A stretch of 16,692 nt of DNA from Thermococcaceae archaeon (GTDB taxonomy: Archaea > Methanobacteriota_B > Thermococci > Thermococcales > Thermococcaceae): the NCBI GenBank assembly GCA_026986455.1, contig JALSON010000060.1:1-16692 (forward strand), written 5' to 3'. The position numbers were made by a program, and so were the translations under genes. The stretch's first letter is position 1. Each line of letters opens with the position of its first letter. This document shows positions 13,748 to 16,692 of this stretch, piece after piece. Under the pieces are notes generated by a model that was not told the origin of the DNA, ran no database searches, and saw only the letters and a list, made by a program, of their open reading frames with translations.

Positions 13748-15565
13748 ATGTACGGCAACTGGGGAAAGTTTCTGCGTGTAAACCTCTCCACTGGAGAGGT
13801 GAAAGTCGAGGAATACGACGAGGAGTTTGCCAAGAAGTGGCTTGGGAGCAGGGGGCTTGCAATATACCTCCTTCTGAAGGAAATGGATCCAGCAGTTGAC
13901 CCCCTAAGTCCCGAAAACAAGCTGATAATAACCCCCGGCCCGCTGAGCGGAACGAGCGCCCCCACCGGCGGGAGGTACAACGTCGTTACCAAGAGTCCGG
14001 CCACGGGCTTCATAACCATGGCAAACTCCGGCGGCTACTTCGGAGCAGAGCTTAAGTTCGCAGGGTGGGACGCGATTGTTGTCGAGGGCAGGGCAGAGAA
14101 GCCGGTTTATATCTATATAAAAGATGAAAACGTTGAGATTAGGGATGCATCGCACCTCTGGGGTAAGCTTGTAAGTGAGACGGAGGAGGCCATAAGGAAG
14201 GAAATAGGCAGTAAAAGGCTCAGGATAGCCCTGATCGGCCCTGCCGGGGAAAAGCTCGTCAAGTTTGCAGCTATAATGAACGATGGACACCGCGCTGCAG
14301 GCAGGGGCGGCGTTGGAGCTGTAATGGGAAGCAAGAACCTCAAGGCCATAGCCGTCGAGGGGAGCAAGACTGTTGCCATAGCTGACAAGCAGAAGTTCAT
14401 GTTAACAATCAGGGAGAAGATCAACAAGCTCAGGAACGATCCGGTTGCCGGTGGCGGGCTGCCGAAGTACGGCACAGCGGTTCTTGTAAACATCATCAAT
14501 TCCAACGGACTCTATCCAACGAGGAACTTCCAGACGGGTGTCTTCAAATATGCGGAGGAGCAGAGCGGTGAGGCAATGACCGCGAAGTACCTCATAAGGA
14601 ACCAGCCCTGCTATGCGTGTCCCATAGGCTGCGGAAGGGTCAACAAACTTCCGACGGTCGGCGTTACTGAAGGGCCGGAGTACGAGAGCACATGGGCTCT
14701 CGGGGCAAACCTGGGCATAAACGACCTCGCGAGCATAATTGAAGCAAACCACCTCTGCGATGAGTACGGTCTGGACACGATATCAACGGGCGGAACGCTC
14801 GCAACCGCCATGGAGCTTTACGAAAAGGGATTCATAACGGATGAGGAGCTCGGAGATGCTCCGGCTTTCAGATGGGGGAACACGGAGGTTCTCCACTACT
14901 ACATAGAAAAGCTCGCGAAGAGAGAGGGCTTTGGAGACAAGCTGGCAGAGGGCGGCTACCGCCTCGCTGAGAGCTACGGACACCCCGAGTACTCCATGAG
15001 CGTTAAAAAGCTTGAACTGCCCGCCTATGACCCGAGGGGAGCCGAGGGTCACGGTCTCGGCTATGCAACCAACAACCGCGGCGGCTGCCACATAAAGAAC
15101 TACATGATAAGCCCGGAGATACTCGGCTACCCGTACAAGATGGATCCGCACGACATAAGCGACGACAAGGTCAAAATGCTCATAATCTTCCAGGACCTCA
15201 GCGCGCTCATCGATGCTGCAGGGCTGTGCCTCTTCACGACCTTCGGCCTTGGAGCCGATGACTACCGCGATATGTTAAATGCAGCCCTTGGCTGGGACTT
15301 CTCCACCGAGGACTACCTCAGGATAGGCGAGAGGATATGGAACGCCGAGCGCATCTTTAACCTCAAGGCAGGTCTCGACCCGGCTAAGGACGACACGCTG
15401 CCGAAGCGCTTCCTTGAGGAGCCCATGCCGGAGGGACCGAACAAGGGCCATGTCGTCAGGCTGAAGGAGATGCTCCCGAGGTACTACGCCCTCAGAGGCT
15501 GGACGGAAGACGGAAGGGTTCCGGAGGAGAAAGCCAAGGAGCTTGGCATTGAGGAACTCCTGTGA
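13748..15565 (+). CDS. aor: Tungsten-containing aldehyde:ferredoxin oxidoreductase
   Basis: Oxidises aldehydes, such as those formed from 2-keto acids during peptide fermentation, to carboxylic acids and passes electrons to ferredoxin; it is cytosolic. The protein has 605 residues, the same length as P. furiosus AOR, and functional residues occupy the same positions: [4Fe-4S] ligands C288, C291, C295 (CYACPIGC) and C494 (AAGLC), active-site E313 and H448, and E332 and H383, which bind the bridging metal between subunits. Tungstopterin contacts are expected around NSGGYFGAELKFAG (93-106), RAAGRGGVGAVMGSKNLKA and DPRGAEGHGLGYATNNRGG. Nothing is missing, so an active enzyme is expected. The start is fixed by GAGGTG 5 nt upstream. 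It is followed 76 nt later by the radical SAM gene cmo, the same pairing as in P. furiosus. Confidence 0.97.
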   Translation: MYGNWGKFLRVNLSTGEVKVEEYDEEFAKKWLGSRGLAIYLLLKEMDPAVDPLSPENKLIITPGPLSGTSAPTGGRYNVVTKSPATGFITMANSGGYFGAELKFAGWDAIVVEGRAEKPVYIYIKDENVEIRDASHLWGKLVSETEEAIRKEIGSKRLRIALIGPAGEKLVKFAAIMNDGHRAAGRGGVGAVMGSKNLKAIAVEGSKTVAIADKQKFMLTIREKINKLRNDPVAGGGLPKYGTAVLVNIINSNGLYPTRNFQTGVFKYAEEQSGEAMTAKYLIRNQPCYACPIGCGRVNKLPTVGVTEGPEYESTWALGANLGINDLASIIEANHLCDEYGLDTISTGGTLATAMELYEKGFITDEELGDAPAFRWGNTEVLHYYIEKLAKREGFGDKLAEGGYRLAESYGHPEYSMSVKKLELPAYDPRGAEGHGLGYATNNRGGCHIKNYMISPEILGYPYKMDPHDISDDKVKMLIIFQDLSALIDAAGLCLFTTFGLGADDYRDMLNAALGWDFSTEDYLRIGERIWNAERIFNLKAGLDPAKDDTLPKRFLEEPMPEGPNKGHVVRLKEMLPRYYALRGWTEDGRVPEEKAKELGIEELL

Positions 15566-15610
15566 ATCTTTCTTTATTTCCCAATTTTGTTCCGTAAGGT
15601 TTTTAGAGGT
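15566..15610 (+). terminator. Weak T-rich terminator between aor and cmo
   Basis: After the aor stop the + strand reads CTTTCTTTATTTCCCAATTTTGTTCC, followed by GGTTTTTAG. These U-tracts could end some transcripts and lower cmo relative to aor. Read-through is likely because no strong separate cmo promoter is evident. Confidence 0.35.
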
Positions 15611-15641
15611 GCCCTGAGAAGTGCTTTCTTAAGGTGATAAC

Positions 15642-16692
15642 ATGAAATATTCGCACCATTCCACACGCTCCTCAAACCAAAGCAGGGAATACACCTTCAG
15701 CCTATGGGATGGTAAGGTTATAGTGAAGCCGAAGCTTGATATGAAGTACCTCTATATAGAGACGACGAGCAGGTGCAATCTGAAGTGCGAGATGTGCTTC
15801 AAGCAGTACTGGGAGGACAGCGAGGGGGACATGGACTATGACCTCTTCCTCAAGATACTCGACGATGCGGAGGAGTTCCCAGAGCTGAAGATGATATATT
15901 TCGGAGGGATAGGCGAGCCCTCGGTTCATCCGCGCTTCATGGACATGGTGCGCGAGGTGAAGAGGAGGGGCTTTGCCCTCGGGATGAGCACCAACGGAAC
16001 TCTCCTCAGGGATGATATGCTGAGGGAGTTTGCGAAGCTCGGGGTTGAGCTCGTCTATTTCTCCATGGACACGGTTCCAACTGCTCAGAACGCCATAACC
16101 CTTGGACACCTTGCGGCGGCCCTTACCGCGGATAAGATAAGGAAGCTCGTTAAGTACAGGGAGGAAACGGGAACCCACCGGCCGAGCATAGGCGTTGAAG
16201 TCGTTGTAACAAAGGAGAACTACATGGAGCTTCCGGAGCTTGCCAGGTATCTGAAAGAGCTGGGCGCCGATGCCATGCTCGTTTCAAACCTTCTCCCCAT
16301 GACTGAGGAGCAGGTCAATGATGTGATCTATGACGGGAGCATTGACATGGAGCCGGTGGTGGATGAGCTCTATAAGGTCGCCCACGAGGGTCTGTACATC
16401 AAAATCCCGTATTTTGAGCTGAGAACGGAGCGCTCCTGCGACTTCGACGAGAACAACGTCGCCGTTGTCAGGTGGGACGGGGAGGTTTCGCCATGCTACC
16501 GCTTCCTGCACAGCTATTACGAGTACATCTTCGGCAGGAGAAAAAAGGTCAACGCATACTCCTTCGGCAACGTGAGGGAGAAGACTCTCGCGGAGATATG
16601 GACGGGTGAAAAATACACATGGTTCCGCTTCACAATGAAGAACTACATGTATCCCTCGTGCACAGACTGTTCCCTCAGGGATGCGTGCGACT
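15642..16692 (+). CDS. cmo: Radical SAM/SPASM protein Cmo, tungsten cofactor-modifying protein, 3'-truncated
   Basis: The frame stays open from ATG 15642 to the window edge (350 codons), so the stop lies outside. AAGGTGATAA (15631-15640) is the ribosome-binding site. The radical SAM cluster C-x3-C-x2-C is C45, C49, C52 (CNLKCEMC), followed by GGIGEP (88-93), the SAM-binding glycine motif. The C-terminal part has a SPASM-like auxiliary cluster region: C266, C285 (WDGEVSPCYRF), C340, C343 and C349 (CTDCSLRDAC). Position next to aor and this architecture match the gene called cmo in P. furiosus (cofactor-modifying protein of the tungsten AOR). That function is inferred from association. By analogy with SPASM enzymes it could act on a peptide or on the pterin cofactor. 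Confidence 0.88.
   Translation, partial: MKYSHHSTRSSNQSREYTFSLWDGKVIVKPKLDMKYLYIETTSRCNLKCEMCFKQYWEDSEGDMDYDLFLKILDDAEEFPELKMIYFGGIGEPSVHPRFMDMVREVKRRGFALGMSTNGTLLRDDMLREFAKLGVELVYFSMDTVPTAQNAITLGHLAAALTADKIRKLVKYREETGTHRPSIGVEVVVTKENYMELPELARYLKELGADAMLVSNLLPMTEEQVNDVIYDGSIDMEPVVDELYKVAHEGLYIKIPYFELRTERSCDFDENNVAVVRWDGEVSPCYRFLHSYYEYIFGRRKKVNAYSFGNVREKTLAEIWTGEKYTWFRFTMKNYMYPSCTDCSLRDACD

Overview
The window looks like chromosomal DNA from a hyperthermophilic euryarchaeon of the order Thermococcales, most likely Thermococcus. The evidence is the archaeal gene order rpoB-rpoA1-rpoA2-rpl30e-nusA-rps12-rps7, purine-rich coding strands with many AGG/AGA arginine and ATA isoleucine codons, a 605-residue tungsten aldehyde:ferredoxin oxidoreductase whose cofactor residues fall at the Pyrococcus furiosus AOR positions, a DUF835 gene (a family I know mainly from Thermococcales), and TATA/BRE promoters with T-rich terminators. 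The genus is inferred from recall, not from a search.

Region 1 (1-7729, + strand) is a tightly packed transcription/translation operon. It opens inside rpoB (5' end outside the window) and continues with rpoA1, rpoA2, ribosomal protein L30e, a short two-KH NusA, ribosomal protein uS12 and uS7. Gaps run from a 1-nt stop/start overlap to 24 nt. No intein or frameshift is visible. A T-rich and A-rich zone (about 7730-7843) separates it from the next gene, which is convergent.

Region 2 (7730-10213) is accessory. A minus-strand GMC-type flavoprotein oxidoreductase carries an internal five-cysteine cluster. A 278-bp intergenic stretch holds divergent promoters and about 120 bp of unexplained sequence. 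A plus-strand VapBC-like toxin-antitoxin pair (AbrB-type antitoxin, PIN toxin) follows, then a 42-codon ORF with a strong ribosome-binding site.

Region 3 (10214-13557) is a minus-strand block. Reading in its own direction, it holds nreA (archaeal DNA repair factor with an N-terminal Cys4 motif and C-terminal PCNA-binding motif), a DUF835 membrane protein split between two frames by an apparent one-base shift, and a cytosolic alkaline-phosphatase-superfamily phosphodiesterase. Each appears to have its own promoter, and the DUF835 promoter lies inside the last codons of nreA.

Region 4 (13558-16692, + strand) is a tungsten-enzyme pair. aor has a strong promoter in an AT-rich divergent intergenic region that also holds an inverted repeat and three copies of the heptamer GTATGCA. 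It is followed by the radical SAM/SPASM gene cmo, which runs off the right edge. AOR would oxidise aldehydes and reduce ferredoxin; Cmo is presumed to help with cofactor modification or maturation.

No rRNA, tRNA, CRISPR array, insertion sequence or integrase was found. I do not see a clearly undescribed multi-gene system. The leads most worth checking are the DUF835 frame break, the small ORF after vapC, the cysteine cluster in the GMC enzyme and the repeated motifs in the nreA/aor intergenic region.
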